A stretch of 64,000 nt of DNA from Marixanthomonas spongiae (GCF_003095375.1 NZ_QEHR01000001.1:372001-436000), one strand, 5' to 3'; shown: positions 16,856 to 26,774, numbered from the stretch's first letter. Translations and numbers: made by a program. Notes: generated by a model from the letters alone, not told the origin.

Positions 16856-19588
16856 TTATTTAAGTTTCTTTTTAACGGCAACCTCTTGGAAGGCCTCAAT
16901 AACATCACCTTCTTTAATGTCGTTGTAGTTTTTAATCTGGATACCACAATCGTAGCCTTTTGAAACTTCTTTAACATCGTCCTTAAAGCGCTTCAAGGAA
17001 GCCAGTTCGCCCGTGTAAACCACTACTCCTTCCCGTATTAAACGAATACCGGAGTTGCGGTAGATCTTTCCGCTGGTAACCATACATCCTGCAATGGTAC
17101 CCACTTTTGAAATTTTAAAGGTTTCCCTAATTTCGGCGTTTCCTGTGATTTCTTCCTTGATTTCGGGAGAAAGCATGCCTTCCATCGCATCTTTAAGGTC
17201 ATTGATGGCCGCATAGATAATGGAATACATCCTGATATCGATTTCTTCTTTATCTGCTATCTGGCGCGCATTGCCCATTGGCCGAACGTTAAACCCGATG
17301 ATGATCGCATCGGAAGCCGAAGCCAAAAGCACATCGCTTTCAGTAATGGCACCAACACCTTTGTGAATGATATTCACTTGTATTTCTTCGGTTGAAAGTT
17401 TCTGGAACGAATCGGTCAAGGCTTCTACCGAACCGTCCACATCTCCTTTAAGGATAATGTTCAGTTCTTTAAAGTCGCCCAGGGCAATTCGCCTTCCAAT
17501 TTCATCCAAGGTAATGTGGCGCTGTGTCCTTACAGATTGTTCGCGCTGCAATTGCATGCGTTTGTTGGCTATTTCCTTTGCTTCCCGTTCATCGTCAAAC
17601 ACGTTGAACTTATCACCTGCTTGCGGTGCCCCGTCCAAACCAAGAATGGAAACCGGTGTAGACGGTCCCGCTGTTTTTACGTTGTTGCCGCGTTCGTCCT
17701 GCATGGCCTTTATTTTTCCGCTATGCTGGCCGGCCAAAACGTAATCCCCTATTTTTAAGGTACCGCTTTGTACCAATATGGTAGAAACGTATCCGCGACC
17801 TTTGTCCAAATAAGCTTCTACAACAGTACCGTTGGCTTTTTTGTCGGGATTTGCTTTCAGCTCTAAAATTTCGGCTTCGAGCAATACTTTTTCCAGTAAT
17901 TCTGAAACGCCTTCCCCGGTTTTTGCCGAAATATCCTGCGATTGAATTTTACCGCCCCAATCTTCGACCAACAGGTTCATATTTGCCAACCCTTCTTTTA
18001 TCTTATCTGGGTTTGCTGTAGGCCGGTCTATTTTATTGATGGCAAAAACGATAGGAACGCCTGCTGCCTGCGCGTGGCTAATGGCCTCTTTGGTCTGCGG
18101 CATAATGTCATCATCTGCAGCGATTACAATGATGGCAAGGTCGGTTACTTGGGCACCCCTTGCACGCATAGCGGTAAACGCTTCGTGACCGGGTGTATCC
18201 AAGAATGCTATTTTCTGTCCATCTTCCAACTGAACCCCGTATGCACCAATGTGCTGGGTGATCCCACCGGATTCACCGGCAATTACATTTTCTTTACGAA
18301 TATAATCCAACAACGAGGTTTTACCGTGGTCCACATGACCCATTACGGTAATGATAGGTGCTCTTGGTTCTAAATCTTCTGGTGCGTCCTCTTGTTCTTC
18401 AATATTTTCTTCAATATCGGCCGTCACAAATTCCACGTCGTAGTCAAATTCTTCGGCGACAATGGTAAGGGTTTCTGCATCGAGGCGCTGGTTCATGGTC
18501 ACCATCATCCCCAACGACATACAGGCCGAGATGATTTTGGTTACCGGAACGTTCATCATGGTCGCCACTTCGCTTACGGTTACAAACTCGGTAACTTTAA
18601 GCAGCTTGCTTTCTGCTTCTTGTTGCGCCAAGTCTTCTTCGGTTTTTTGACGGTGGCTGTCCCGTTTGTCCCTTCGGTATTTGGCCCCTTTCCCTTTTGA
18701 GGATTTCCCTTGCAGTTTCTCGAGGGTTTCCCGTACTTGTTTTTGGATTTCTTCTTCGGTAGGCTCTTCTTTAGGAGCGTTGGACCTTCCTTTTCCGCGG
18801 CCTCGGCTGTCTTTGTAATTGCCTTTGTTGGGCGCTTTTTTACTGATGCGCCGTCTGCGGCTTCGTTTGCCTTTTTTATCGTCGTCTTTTTTGTCCTTCT
18901 TCTTCTTTTCGGGTTTTTTAAACTTAGACAAGTCTATTTTCTCACCCGTGAAGTTAGGGCCTTCCAGTTTTTTATAATTGGTTTGTACCGCTTCGGAATC
19001 TTTCTTCCCTTCGGTTTCATCGGTTTTTTCTGAAACAGCTTCCTTTTTGGGTGCTTCGACAGCTTTTTCGGCTTTTGGCTTTTCGGCTTCTGCCTTTGGC
19101 GTTGCTTTTTCGGCTTCCGGAGGAGCAGGTTTGGCTTCCTTTTCGGCTTTTGGAGTGGCTGCTTTGGCTGGTTCGGGCTTTTTGGCTTCGGCTTTCTCGG
19201 CAGGTTTTTCCGCTTCTTTCTTACGCGCCGGTTTGCCACCATCCAAATCGATTTTGCCCACTTGTTTTGGGCCGTCCAGTTTGGCTTCGGCTTTGACTAC
19301 CTTTTTGGCTTCCTTTTTCTGTTTTTCTTCCAGTTCGCGCTCGCGCTCTAACCGGAGCTCTTCTTTCTCTTTGCGTTTTTCTTCACCAACTTCCTTAGAC
19401 TCCATCTTCTTGCTCTTGTCGGTTTCAAATTCGTCAAAAAGCACTTGGTATTCCTCATTCGTGATTTTCGTGGTAGGACGTGCGTCCACCTCGTAGCCTT
19501 TGGAACCTAAAAATTCCACGGCACGATCCAGCGAAATGTTGAATTCGCGTAATACTTTGTTGAGCCTTTTCGATTTTGCTTCAGCCAT
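16856..19588 (-). CDS. infB: translation initiation factor IF-2
   Basis: IF-2 is the GTPase that places initiator fMet-tRNA on the 30S subunit and promotes 50S joining. The 910-residue protein has an N-terminal IF2_N helix region, a very long low-complexity Lys/Glu/Ala/Pro linker (about 60-290), a second IF2_N module, and the G domain. The G domain has GHVDHGKT (G1), DTPGHEAF (G3) and NKID (G4), and is followed by domains II, III and the C-terminal fMet-tRNA-binding beta barrel. The Ala/Pro/Lys-rich linker makes several long but false reading frames on the other strand. It is the last gene of rimP-nusA-infB. Confidence 0.97.
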   Translation of the reverse strand: MAEAKSKRLNKVLREFNISLDRAVEFLGSKGYEVDARPTTKITNEEYQVLFDEFETDKSKKMESKEVGEEKRKEKEELRLERERELEEKQKKEAKKVVKAEAKLDGPKQVGKIDLDGGKPARKKEAEKPAEKAEAKKPEPAKAATPKAEKEAKPAPPEAEKATPKAEAEKPKAEKAVEAPKKEAVSEKTDETEGKKDSEAVQTNYKKLEGPNFTGEKIDLSKFKKPEKKKKDKKDDDKKGKRSRRRRISKKAPNKGNYKDSRGRGKGRSNAPKEEPTEEEIQKQVRETLEKLQGKSSKGKGAKYRRDKRDSHRQKTEEDLAQQEAESKLLKVTEFVTVSEVATMMNVPVTKIISACMSLGMMVTMNQRLDAETLTIVAEEFDYDVEFVTADIEENIEEQEDAPEDLEPRAPIITVMGHVDHGKTSLLDYIRKENVIAGESGGITQHIGAYGVQLEDGQKIAFLDTPGHEAFTAMRARGAQVTDLAIIVIAADDDIMPQTKEAISHAQAAGVPIVFAINKIDRPTANPDKIKEGLANMNLLVEDWGGKIQSQDISAKTGEGVSELLEKVLLEAEILELKANPDKKANGTVVEAYLDKGRGYVSTILVQSGTLKIGDYVLAGQHSGKIKAMQDERGNNVKTAGPSTPVSILGLDGAPQAGDKFNVFDDEREAKEIANKRMQLQREQSVRTQRHITLDEIGRRIALGDFKELNIILKGDVDGSVEALTDSFQKLSTEEIQVNIIHKGVGAITESDVLLASASDAIIIGFNVRPMGNARQIADKEEIDIRMYSIIYAAINDLKDAMEGMLSPEIKEEITGNAEIRETFKISKVGTIAGCMVTSGKIYRNSGIRLIREGVVVYTGELASLKRFKDDVKEVSKGYDCGIQIKNYNDIKEGDVIEAFQEVAVKKKLK

Positions 19589-19646
19589 ATAAATGCGTTC
19601 TCCTTTTGTGTCTTATAAATATGTGTAAAAGTAGTGAAACTTACAA

Positions 19647-20879
19647 CTACTCTTCAAATTCTTCTTTTAAAATGTTAATGACGTGCTTAACGGTTTCCTC
19701 TTCCAGGTCGGTTCTTTTAATCAAATCGGCCATATCGTACTCCAATACGCTCTTGGCAGTATCGAGACCTATTTTCTGGAATTCTGCGATGATCCAATCT
19801 TCTATTTCATCGGAAAATTCGCGCAGCTCCACATCTTCTTCTGCTCCTTCGCGCAACACATCGATCTCATAACCCGTTAATTGCCCAGCCAACCTGATAT
19901 TGTGACCGCCGCGGCCAATGGCTTTTGAAACCTCTTCGGGCTTCAACAGCACCTCTGCACGTTTGTTCTCTTCATCAATCTTGATGGAGGTTACTTTTGC
20001 AGGGCTCAGCGCGCGGGTGATGAACAAATTGAGGTTATTGGTGTAATTTATCACGTCTATGTTTTCGTTGCCCAGTTCGCGCACGATGCCGTGGATTCGG
20101 GAACCTTTCATCCCTACACAGGCGCCAACAGGGTCAATGCGGTCGTCATACGAATCTACGGCTACTTTTGCTTTTTCGCCCGGGATGCGCACTACTTTTT
20201 GAACGTTTATCAAACCGTCGAACACTTCAGGGATTTCCTGCTCAAACAGTTTTTCCAGGAATATGGGGCTCGCGCGCGACATGATTATGGTGGGTTTGTT
20301 CCCTTTAAGCTCTACGCTTTCAATAATACCGCGCACGTTGTCTCCTTTCCTGAAAAAATCGGAAGGGATCTGCCTGTCCTTGGGCATGATTATTTCGTTG
20401 CCTTCATCATCGAGCAAAATAACGGCGCGGTGGCGAATGTGGTGCACTTCGGCCGTGTAAATATCGCCTTCCAGTTCTTTAAATTGCTTGTATATGTTGG
20501 TGTTGTCGTGTTCGTGTATTTTTGAAATCAAGTTCTGACGCAGTGCCAAAATAGAGCGGCGTCCAAGATCGATCAATTTCACTTCTTCTGAAACATCTTC
20601 GCCAATTTCAAAATCGGGCTCGATTTTTTGTGCTTCGGAAAGGGATATTTCTTCATTTTCGTCTTCAACTTCGCCATCTGCAACCACTACCCGGTTGCGC
20701 CAAATCTCCAAATCTCCTTTATCGGGGTTGATGATAATATCGAAATTATCGTCGCTTCCGTATTTCTTCTTTAAAGCGTTTCTAAAAACGTCTTCCAGTA
20801 TCGCCATAAGCGTTACCCGGTCTATGAGTTTATCGTCTTTAAATTCTGAAAAAGAATCGATTAACGCTAAATTTTCCAT
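19647..20879 (-). CDS. nusA: transcription termination/antitermination factor NusA
   Basis: NusA binds RNA polymerase and nascent RNA and tunes pausing, termination and antitermination. The 410-residue protein contains the N-terminal polymerase-binding domain (1-125), an S1 domain (about 130-200, with GIIESVELKGN), and KH1 and KH2 domains (about 200-345, with CVGMKGSRI and AIGRGGHNIRLA). A short C-terminal acidic region follows. It lacks the two acidic repeat domains of the E. coli protein (495 residues), as is normal in this phylum. It lies 6 bases downstream of rimP and 58 upstream of infB in the classical operon. Confidence 0.96.
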   Translation of the reverse strand: MENLALIDSFSEFKDDKLIDRVTLMAILEDVFRNALKKKYGSDDNFDIIINPDKGDLEIWRNRVVVADGEVEDENEEISLSEAQKIEPDFEIGEDVSEEVKLIDLGRRSILALRQNLISKIHEHDNTNIYKQFKELEGDIYTAEVHHIRHRAVILLDDEGNEIIMPKDRQIPSDFFRKGDNVRGIIESVELKGNKPTIIMSRASPIFLEKLFEQEIPEVFDGLINVQKVVRIPGEKAKVAVDSYDDRIDPVGACVGMKGSRIHGIVRELGNENIDVINYTNNLNLFITRALSPAKVTSIKIDEENKRAEVLLKPEEVSKAIGRGGHNIRLAGQLTGYEIDVLREGAEEDVELREFSDEIEDWIIAEFQKIGLDTAKSVLEYDMADLIKRTDLEEETVKHVINILKEEFEE

Positions 20880-20885
20880 GTCATT

Positions 20886-21350
20886 TTAATTAAATGTTAT
20901 CATCACTTTTGCTTCAACAATATCGTTGTAAGGCACGACTGCTTCTTTTTTCACAGTGTGCTTGCCCTTGCCTACCGGTTTGGGCTCTCGGGTTTTCCAT
21001 TTTAGGGTGACGTCATTCTCTGTTGCATCGGTCAATTCACCTTCAATGGATTCTCCGGCTTCGGTCTGTACTTTCAGTTTTCTGCCAATATTTTTTTTGT
21101 ATTGACGGGCAGCCGTTAAGGGTTGCGAAACTCCTGCCGACATAACTTCCAAAGAAAAATCTTCTTCTTCCCGGTCCAAATTATGCTCTATGGCACGGCT
21201 TATTTTTATACAATCTTCTACCGTTACGCCATTATCGCCATCGATGGTGATGCGTATCTGGTTGGTTTCGGTAACGGTAAAATCGATCAAAAACAACGAC
21301 GGGTCGTCTTTGAGGGCTTTTTCCAATAATTGCAATACTTTCTCGCGCAT
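20886..21350 (-). CDS. rimP: ribosome maturation factor RimP
   Basis: RimP assists assembly of the 30S subunit. The 154-residue protein has the N-terminal alpha/beta domain with the conserved DGDNGVTVEDC and LEVMSAGVSQPL (family SSPGxxRPL motif, here with SAGVSQPL) and a C-terminal SH3-like barrel. It is the first gene of the rimP-nusA-infB operon. The leader carries a terminator-like hairpin, see 21361-21390. Confidence 0.94.
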   Translation of the reverse strand: MREKVLQLLEKALKDDPSLFLIDFTVTETNQIRITIDGDNGVTVEDCIKISRAIEHNLDREEEDFSLEVMSAGVSQPLTAARQYKKNIGRKLKVQTEAGESIEGELTDATENDVTLKWKTREPKPVGKGKHTVKKEAVVPYNDIVEAKVMITFN

Positions 21351-21360
21351 AAATTAAAGC

Positions 21361-21390
21361 TATAAAAAGAGGGGACTTTCGTGTCCCCTC
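21361..21390 (-). promoter_or_regulatory. terminator-like hairpin in the rimP-nusA-infB leader (possible attenuator)
   Basis: A perfect 8-bp stem, GAGGGGAC (21369-21376) with GTCCCCTC (21383-21390) and a 6-base loop, is followed on the minus strand by TCTTTTTATA, then the rimP ATG at 21350. A TATATTTG -7 box lies upstream at 21423-21416, so the hairpin would sit inside the 5' leader. Stem plus T run is the form of an intrinsic terminator, suggesting attenuation. NusA-dependent control of this operon is known in E. coli; here it is inference. Confidence 0.55.
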
Positions 21391-21415
21391 GGCTAGTTGC
21401 TTATTAAATTCGGTG

Positions 21416-21423
21416 CAAATATA
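21416..21423 (-). promoter_or_regulatory. candidate -7 element of rimP-nusA-infB
   Basis: The minus strand reads TATATTTG, a perfect TAnnTTTG match 66 bases before rimP. No clear TTG -33 box is found at the expected distance. Confidence 0.4.
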
Positions 21424-21513
21424 CTACAAATTTTAATATTATAAAAATGAGCGGCTACCAATTTATTTTTGTAATTTAATGGTGGAAAAACAACGTAAAA
21501 AACACACGAGCCT

Positions 21514-22335
21514 ATGAACCGGATTTTAGTACCCACCGATTTCTCCGCACAAGCCGAAAACGCCTTAAAAGTAGCCGTACAGTTGGCAGAAAAACACAAT
21601 AGCGAAATCTACTTGTTCCACACCGTGGAATTGCCAAGCCACCTCGCCACAACGGGTGAAACCAGCGCCCTGCCAGAATCCATCTATTTTATAAAACTGA
21701 CCGAAAAACGGTTTTCGGACCTTATGGAACGCCCCTACCTTGACGATGTGGCCATTAGCCAGACCATAGGCCACGGCGAAATTTACGAGGACATCCTCAA
21801 CACGGTAACAGACAACAACATAGATTTGATCGTCATGGGCTCGCACGGGGCCAGCGGGTTTAAGGAAATGTTTATTGGCAGCAATACCGAAAAAGTGGTA
21901 CGGACTTCAAAAATACCGGTCTTGGTCATTAAAAACGAACACGAAAATTTTGAAGTGACCGATTTTGTCTTCGCCACCGATTTTTCTGAAGAATGCCGCA
22001 CGCCCTTTAGCAAAGCGCAACAATTTGCAAAAAACTTAGGGGCCAAAATACATTTATTGTACGTAAATACCCCAAGTGGTTTTAAAACCTCGACCGAAGC
22101 TTATAAAATGATGAACGATTTTATAAAAGGAATGGGCGTTGAAAATTACACCTTGAACATTTACAACGAAACCGCCGTGGAAAAAGGCATCTTGAATTTT
22201 ACCAAAGAGAACAACTACCAATTAATAGGGATGGGTACTCACGGCCGGAAAGGGCTGGCACACTTTTTTAACGGCAGCATTAGCGAAGATTTGGTAAACC
22301 ACGCCAAAATGCCAGTGATAACATTTAAAATTTAA
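21514..22335 (+). CDS. tandem universal stress protein (UspA family)
   Basis: A 273-residue cytoplasmic protein made of two Usp alpha/beta domains (about 1-140 and 147-273). The first begins MNRILVPTDFS and has the nucleotide-binding signature GSHGASGFKEMFIGSNTEKV. The second has FATDFSEE and GTHGRKGLAHFFNGSISE. Both glycine-rich loops (GxxG-9x-GS-like) are kept, so ATP binding is plausible. Such proteins respond to stress or redox state. It is divergent from rimP, with a TATTTTTG box at 21464-21471. Its TAA stop overlaps the ATG of the next gene by one base, so the two are co-translated. Confidence 0.92.
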   Translation: MNRILVPTDFSAQAENALKVAVQLAEKHNSEIYLFHTVELPSHLATTGETSALPESIYFIKLTEKRFSDLMERPYLDDVAISQTIGHGEIYEDILNTVTDNNIDLIVMGSHGASGFKEMFIGSNTEKVVRTSKIPVLVIKNEHENFEVTDFVFATDFSEECRTPFSKAQQFAKNLGAKIHLLYVNTPSGFKTSTEAYKMMNDFIKGMGVENYTLNIYNETAVEKGILNFTKENNYQLIGMGTHGRKGLAHFFNGSISEDLVNHAKMPVITFKI

Positions 22336-22919
22336 TGAAACCGCTTTGTGCATTGCTATTTTTACTAATCATTTCAAGCTGCGGCAGTCCTGCAAAAAAA
22401 CAGAACAAGATCATTGGCGATGGGGTTCCTGCTGATAATGAAGTTGTAATCAAAAAGCCCCCTAGGCCTGAGGGCGCTATTGTCGCCAATTTTAACGGCG
22501 ATAGCGTGCCATTTTACAGCTATGTAAAAAACGTGGATACCGTTAAAGCAATTACTACCATTGCTTTTGAAGGCAACCAATTTCCGGAAATAAACATCCC
22601 GAAAAGTTATGGTGCTGTATTGGACACCCTACAATTTAAAGGCATTGATAGGGATTTACTGCTGGCCACCGCAAAACTGAAAGATACCAGCTTCAACAAA
22701 TATTTTCTCTATAAACTGCACAACAACCAATGGAAACCCGTGGTAAACGGCTTTGCCATCCATAAAAGCAATCGGCCCGACACATTGCGGCCCATTCGCA
22801 TCGCCCCAAAAGATTCCACCAAGGTGATTCGCTATTATTCGGTTTTTGATTTGGATAAAAATTCGGAAACAGGATATCGGTGGAAATTGTTGCGGGAAAC
22901 GATTCCTATGGAAAATTAA
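22335..22919 (+). CDS. hypothetical lipoprotein
   Basis: A 194-residue protein with a lipoprotein signal (MKPLCALLFLLIISSC, lipobox cysteine at residue 16), so it is anchored in an outer or inner membrane leaflet. The mature part has no motif I recognise; it contains beta-strand-like segments and ends in RWKLLRETIPMEN. The start codon overlaps the stop of the Usp gene, indicating co-expression. No specific function can be assigned. Confidence 0.8.
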   Translation: MKPLCALLFLLIISSCGSPAKKQNKIIGDGVPADNEVVIKKPPRPEGAIVANFNGDSVPFYSYVKNVDTVKAITTIAFEGNQFPEINIPKSYGAVLDTLQFKGIDRDLLLATAKLKDTSFNKYFLYKLHNNQWKPVVNGFAIHKSNRPDTLRPIRIAPKDSTKVIRYYSVFDLDKNSETGYRWKLLRETIPMEN

Positions 22920-22928
22920 AGCGCGTGC

Positions 22929-24221
22929 CTATACTTTTCTTTTATCAACAATAACCTGCGGCTTCCTATCGGTTTTACCCTTTCTTAAATTTTGGATCGT
23001 TTCAAGCTTCTCAAAAAGAATGCTTGGCGTTACCCGAAGTTTGGCCCTAAAATGGTCTTTGATATCCTGGATCAGTTTTTCAGAAGGCGTTCCCGAAGCT
23101 ATTTTCAACACAATTTCATCGGTACCCAACTCATTGGTCGAAATTTCAATAATAAATGTTTCCACAGCCTCAAAGTGTTGCAGCACGTTCAACATAGCTG
23201 GTGGGTACAAAGTGGTGCCTTTATATTTTATCATTTGTTTTTTTCTTCCAACAACCGGACCTAATCGCGCTGTGTTTCTTCCGCAAGAACATGGTTTGAA
23301 ATGTGCTTTGAGCATATCGCCTGTTTTAAAACGCAATAACGGCATGCCTTTCACGCCCAAGGTGGTAATGGTCAACTCGCCTACTTCACCTTCTGGAACC
23401 TGAACATCATTTTCGTCTAAAATTTCAGTAATTATTAATTCAGGGTGATGATGCCCGCCAAGATGGGCTTCGCATTCGTTGAAAGCCGTGCTCATTTCGG
23501 TGGAAGCGTAGGTGGAAAACAGCTCGATATCCCATATAGATTTTATTTTTTCAGAAAGAGTATTCAACGTAAAATCTTGGTTTCGTATAGGTTCGCCAAT
23601 ACAGATCGCTGCCTTCACGCTCGTATTAGCCAAATTTATGGCATGTGTTTCGGCATAGGTTATCAATTTCAGTAAAAAAGAGGGTACCGTAATTAAATAC
23701 GTAGGCTGGAACTTTAAAATGGAATCCCACTGCAATTCGGGCACGCCACTACCCACGCGGATTATTCCCGAGCCCAGTTTTCGTGCCCCCAGAAAATAGG
23801 CCATCCCGGCCATAAACCGGCGATCCATCGTGGTCATTAACTGTATGGTATCGTTTTTTGTAACACCCGAACACGCCAACGAAATGGCTTCGTTATACGC
23901 CAACCGATCCAAATCGGCGTCGGTTAAACCCATTACCACCGGATCGCCCAAGGTGCCGGAAGTGGTAACATAATCTATTATTTGTTGCTTAGGTACACAT
24001 AAAAAATCATCGTTATGTTTTTGCAAATCATCTTTGGTGGTCACCGGAATCTGCTGTAAATCCTCTATAGTTTGTATATGCTCTGGCAAGATTTTATGCG
24101 TTTCAAAAAGCTTTTTGTAAAATGGCGAATTAGTATTCACATAGCCCACAGTTTCTTTGAGCTTTGCTTCCTGAAAGTGTTTAATTTCTTCGTTCGATGC
24201 TCTTTCTATGTCAGGGATCAT
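22929..24221 (-). CDS. PaaK-like adenylate-forming enzyme (acyl/aryl-CoA ligase type)
   Basis: A 430-residue ANL-superfamily enzyme of the phenylacetate-CoA ligase/coenzyme F390 synthetase branch. It has the phosphate-loop motif TTSGTLGDP in place of TSGTTGKP, the STEMSTAF segment (A5-like), and RFKTGDM and GRKKQMIKYKG (A7/A8-like). An AMP-binding C2 domain follows. It also has the CSCG pair typical of the PaaK branch. It is the last gene of a unit whose genes overlap by 1 and 8 bases (C45 hydrolase, cupin-8), far from the paa cluster. I therefore do not call it the pathway PaaK, though it could activate an aromatic or fatty acid. The substrate is unknown. Confidence 0.8.
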   Translation of the reverse strand: MIPDIERASNEEIKHFQEAKLKETVGYVNTNSPFYKKLFETHKILPEHIQTIEDLQQIPVTTKDDLQKHNDDFLCVPKQQIIDYVTTSGTLGDPVVMGLTDADLDRLAYNEAISLACSGVTKNDTIQLMTTMDRRFMAGMAYFLGARKLGSGIIRVGSGVPELQWDSILKFQPTYLITVPSFLLKLITYAETHAINLANTSVKAAICIGEPIRNQDFTLNTLSEKIKSIWDIELFSTYASTEMSTAFNECEAHLGGHHHPELIITEILDENDVQVPEGEVGELTITTLGVKGMPLLRFKTGDMLKAHFKPCSCGRNTARLGPVVGRKKQMIKYKGTTLYPPAMLNVLQHFEAVETFIIEISTNELGTDEIVLKIASGTPSEKLIQDIKDHFRAKLRVTPSILFEKLETIQNLRKGKTDRKPQVIVDKRKV

Positions 24222-25897
24222 TAGCGTAATTTTCGTTTTGTTTTCCTAAGGTATTTATCCACTTTTTCTTTGTCTGGCACTGTTGTTATTTCTTTACGTT
24301 TTGCCAAAATAAAGGCTTTTAAGGCTTTTTCGTACTGTTTATGTTCGTAATAATAGTTTCCTGCCAAAAAATGGGCTTTCCAATAGTCAGGGTTTAACGT
24401 TTGCAACTTTGAAAGTTGAACAGCATCTATGACGGTTTTTTCTTCTAAAACCGATTCTACTTTCCGCTCTAATATACGATAGGCTTCATAATCTTTAAAC
24501 GCTTGGGTATGTACAAAAGGGTCTTCTGGGATGGTCAATTGTTTTTCTGAAATATTCTCAAATGGAATATCGTTTCCCTTGTTTTCAAAAATGTCACGTA
24601 AATTATATGCTACAAACTCGCCTAATTGATACGGGTTGGAAGACACCCAAACCATCAAATCTTCTGGCTGAAATACAATGCCGTGGTGTGCCAATAGTTG
24701 ATTCAATGCTTTTTCATTGCCGTAACCCAAAGATATGTCATCCAGTCCCTTTTTGTTCCGAAGGATGGCCACTGCTTCTGTGGGATTTATTTTAGGCTCT
24801 TCATCCAATAATTCTTCCATCCGGTCAAAACGGTATTGTGAATGGCTTTCTTCAATCCATTTCACGTTTTTTCGGTCGTTTGCAAATGGTTCACTTTGAA
24901 AATGGTTGGAACAGATCAATTCACTGGTATTTTTTACATTATACACTCCTAAATCGTTGGGCGAAACTTCAATAATAGCTGCTTTTCCATCTTTGGCACT
25001 CCCCACAAAAATAGCTTCGGAAACAAATACTTCCCTTCTTTTTGCAATTTCAATTGCCTCATCGATTGTAGATGCGTATTGTAAAATTTCCCGCGTAACA
25101 AGCGAAATCGGGGTTTTCGCCACCAACGGAATATCAGACTTTCCCGCATTGATGGTTACGGTCAATCCTTGATTGTTCATCCCGGAAACCACGCCCATCA
25201 TCCCGCCCCAAGTGACCGACATAAACGGATATCCAGCGTCAGGCTTTACAAAGGCGATTATTTTATCTTCGGCAAAGGCGTCGCCGGCGTAAAAATCAAA
25301 ATTACGGCCAATGAGCAAGTTACCGTCTTCCGATTTTTCGCCCCAAACTGCAAACGAGCTGCAGCCCACCAGCATCAAGTCTTTCAACGCGTGCCCAATA
25401 TCGTGTGCGCCGTGCAAATACAACGCCCGTAAATACGGCGGCGCGATGTTGTTAAATTCATTTGAAGCATAGCGGGAAACGCCGTAGATTTCGGTTTTGT
25501 ATTCTTCGGTCACATGTTTGTATAGCTTGCGGTTGTACCACGATAGAAATTTCCGAAGGAATTTTTGTTTCCCTTTTGAAGGCACCAACGCTTCCACTTT
25601 GTTTAAAAACACCTGCTCTTGTTTTTGAAGCAATTCCCGTGTTAAACTTCCGGTTAACAAACCAATTTCCAGCGGGTCGCCTTCTACATACAATTCCCAT
25701 TGGCCGTGTTTGTTTTTAGTAAGAAAATTGTTTCCGGCAACGTATGTTGAATCGTTTAGCTGCTTCCGTTCAGGAATATCAGAATTATACTGACTGATAT
25801 CCGGCCGATCTTCCAACGATTTTTTAACGCCACAGGAAGTCAACACCAGCAAAAGTGATAGCCAAATAAAATAGTTTATTGCAGGTTGATTACGCAT
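24221..25897 (-). CDS. C45-family Ntn-hydrolase/acyltransferase lipoprotein
   Basis: A 558-residue lipoprotein (lipobox cysteine 22 in LTSC) of the acyl-CoA:6-aminopenicillanate acyltransferase (peptidase C45) fold. The expected autocatalytic nucleophile is C179 in LVGCSSFAVW, followed by the conserved GRNFDF (NLLIGRNFDFY) and TINAGKSD-type segments. Family members self-cleave before the cysteine and then make or break amide bonds. Beyond about residue 430 there is an extra C-terminal part with TPR-like helices (NPDYWKAHFLAGNYYYEH). The gene shares one base with the adenylating enzyme and overlaps the cupin gene by 8 bases, indicating one coupled unit. The acyl substrate is unknown. Confidence 0.8.
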   Translation of the reverse strand: MRNQPAINYFIWLSLLLVLTSCGVKKSLEDRPDISQYNSDIPERKQLNDSTYVAGNNFLTKNKHGQWELYVEGDPLEIGLLTGSLTRELLQKQEQVFLNKVEALVPSKGKQKFLRKFLSWYNRKLYKHVTEEYKTEIYGVSRYASNEFNNIAPPYLRALYLHGAHDIGHALKDLMLVGCSSFAVWGEKSEDGNLLIGRNFDFYAGDAFAEDKIIAFVKPDAGYPFMSVTWGGMMGVVSGMNNQGLTVTINAGKSDIPLVAKTPISLVTREILQYASTIDEAIEIAKRREVFVSEAIFVGSAKDGKAAIIEVSPNDLGVYNVKNTSELICSNHFQSEPFANDRKNVKWIEESHSQYRFDRMEELLDEEPKINPTEAVAILRNKKGLDDISLGYGNEKALNQLLAHHGIVFQPEDLMVWVSSNPYQLGEFVAYNLRDIFENKGNDIPFENISEKQLTIPEDPFVHTQAFKDYEAYRILERKVESVLEEKTVIDAVQLSKLQTLNPDYWKAHFLAGNYYYEHKQYEKALKAFILAKRKEITTVPDKEKVDKYLRKTKRKLR

Positions 25898-26774
25898 TTT
25901 TATTGCGTTTTTTAAACTTTTTGTTCACTCGCTTTATCATACTGCTTTCCTTGTAATCCACCCACTTGCTTCCAGCCACGTACCGCATGATGTTTTCGAA
26001 ATTGCGCATAAAAAGTAGATTTGAGAGTAGTTTTCCCAGTTTTTTAGGTTTTCGTGGAAAGGCTCGAAGCGTGATGGAAAAACCCGCATCTTCATACGTA
26101 ATATAATGCCAATAGCCACTGGGCATGTACAACGCATCGCCGTGTTTCATTTCTACGGAAATCCCTTCCGCCTGTTGTAAAGCAGGATAGGTTGTAAAAT
26201 CTGGATTATCCATATCGATGGCTTCGATATTGTGAACGGTAAAGGGCACTCTATAAAGATTCTTTGCTTGTTTAGGTTCAAACAACATTGCTTTTTTGGT
26301 ACCGTGGAAATGTACGTGCAACAAATCGGCCAAATCCATATCGTAATGTGCCAGTACTTTCGAACCTTTTCCGCCAAAGAACATCACGGGTAGTTTTTTA
26401 AAAAATGGCAATCCAATATCAGGATAGTCAAAATCCTTGGTCAACTCCGGCATTTTCTGAAGCACATTGTAGAAAAACATCCGTAAATCGGTTGGCCCCG
26501 CTTTTAACAGCTTGATATAATCGTACAACTTCATTTTTTTTGCTGGCACGACCGACTTTTTGTGTCCTTTGGTGGGTTTATTATTGTACAGCGGCACAAT
26601 TTGATCGCCCGCCAATTGCTGAATGTATTCCAAGTTCCATTTTTCGTAGGCTGGCCATTGTTTTGCAAACCCTTCGATTAACACAGGATGTTGCGGTTTG
26701 TAATGGTTTTTTACAAATTCCGCTTTCGTGATGGACAGCACACGTTTTATTGGTGTCGTTTTAAGGGTTCCCAT
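25890..26774 (-). CDS. cupin-8 / JmjC-like 2-oxoglutarate-dependent oxygenase
   Basis: A 294-residue member of the cupin_8 family, related to Fe(II)/2-oxoglutarate hydroxylases. The metal triad is visible as HYD (in VLAHYDMDLAD, about residues 138-140) with a distal histidine in GYWHYITYED. The lysine/threonine region GTKKAMLFEPKQ is also as in the family, and PVLIEGFAKQWPA opens the fold. The C-terminus is very basic (NKKFKKRNKN). It is the first gene of the three-gene overlapping unit, suggesting hydroxylation of a product made or released by the other two enzymes; that is inference. Confidence 0.8.
   Translation of the reverse strand: MGTLKTTPIKRVLSITKAEFVKNHYKPQHPVLIEGFAKQWPAYEKWNLEYIQQLAGDQIVPLYNNKPTKGHKKSVVPAKKMKLYDYIKLLKAGPTDLRMFFYNVLQKMPELTKDFDYPDIGLPFFKKLPVMFFGGKGSKVLAHYDMDLADLLHVHFHGTKKAMLFEPKQAKNLYRVPFTVHNIEAIDMDNPDFTTYPALQQAEGISVEMKHGDALYMPSGYWHYITYEDAGFSITLRAFPRKPKKLGKLLSNLLFMRNFENIMRYVAGSKWVDYKESSMIKRVNKKFKKRNKNA

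Noticed and set aside
18710-19496. Long plus-strand frames of up to 172 residues with Phe/Ser/Ala-rich sequence
   Set aside because: They mirror the Lys/Glu/Ala-rich linker of IF-2, which lowers stop frequency on the other strand.
22929-24221. Assignment as the phenylacetate-CoA ligase PaaK of the paa pathway
   Set aside because: It belongs to the same superfamily branch, but it diverges in the phosphate loop and is coupled to the C45 and cupin genes, 9 kb or more from the paa cluster. The label would be a guess.
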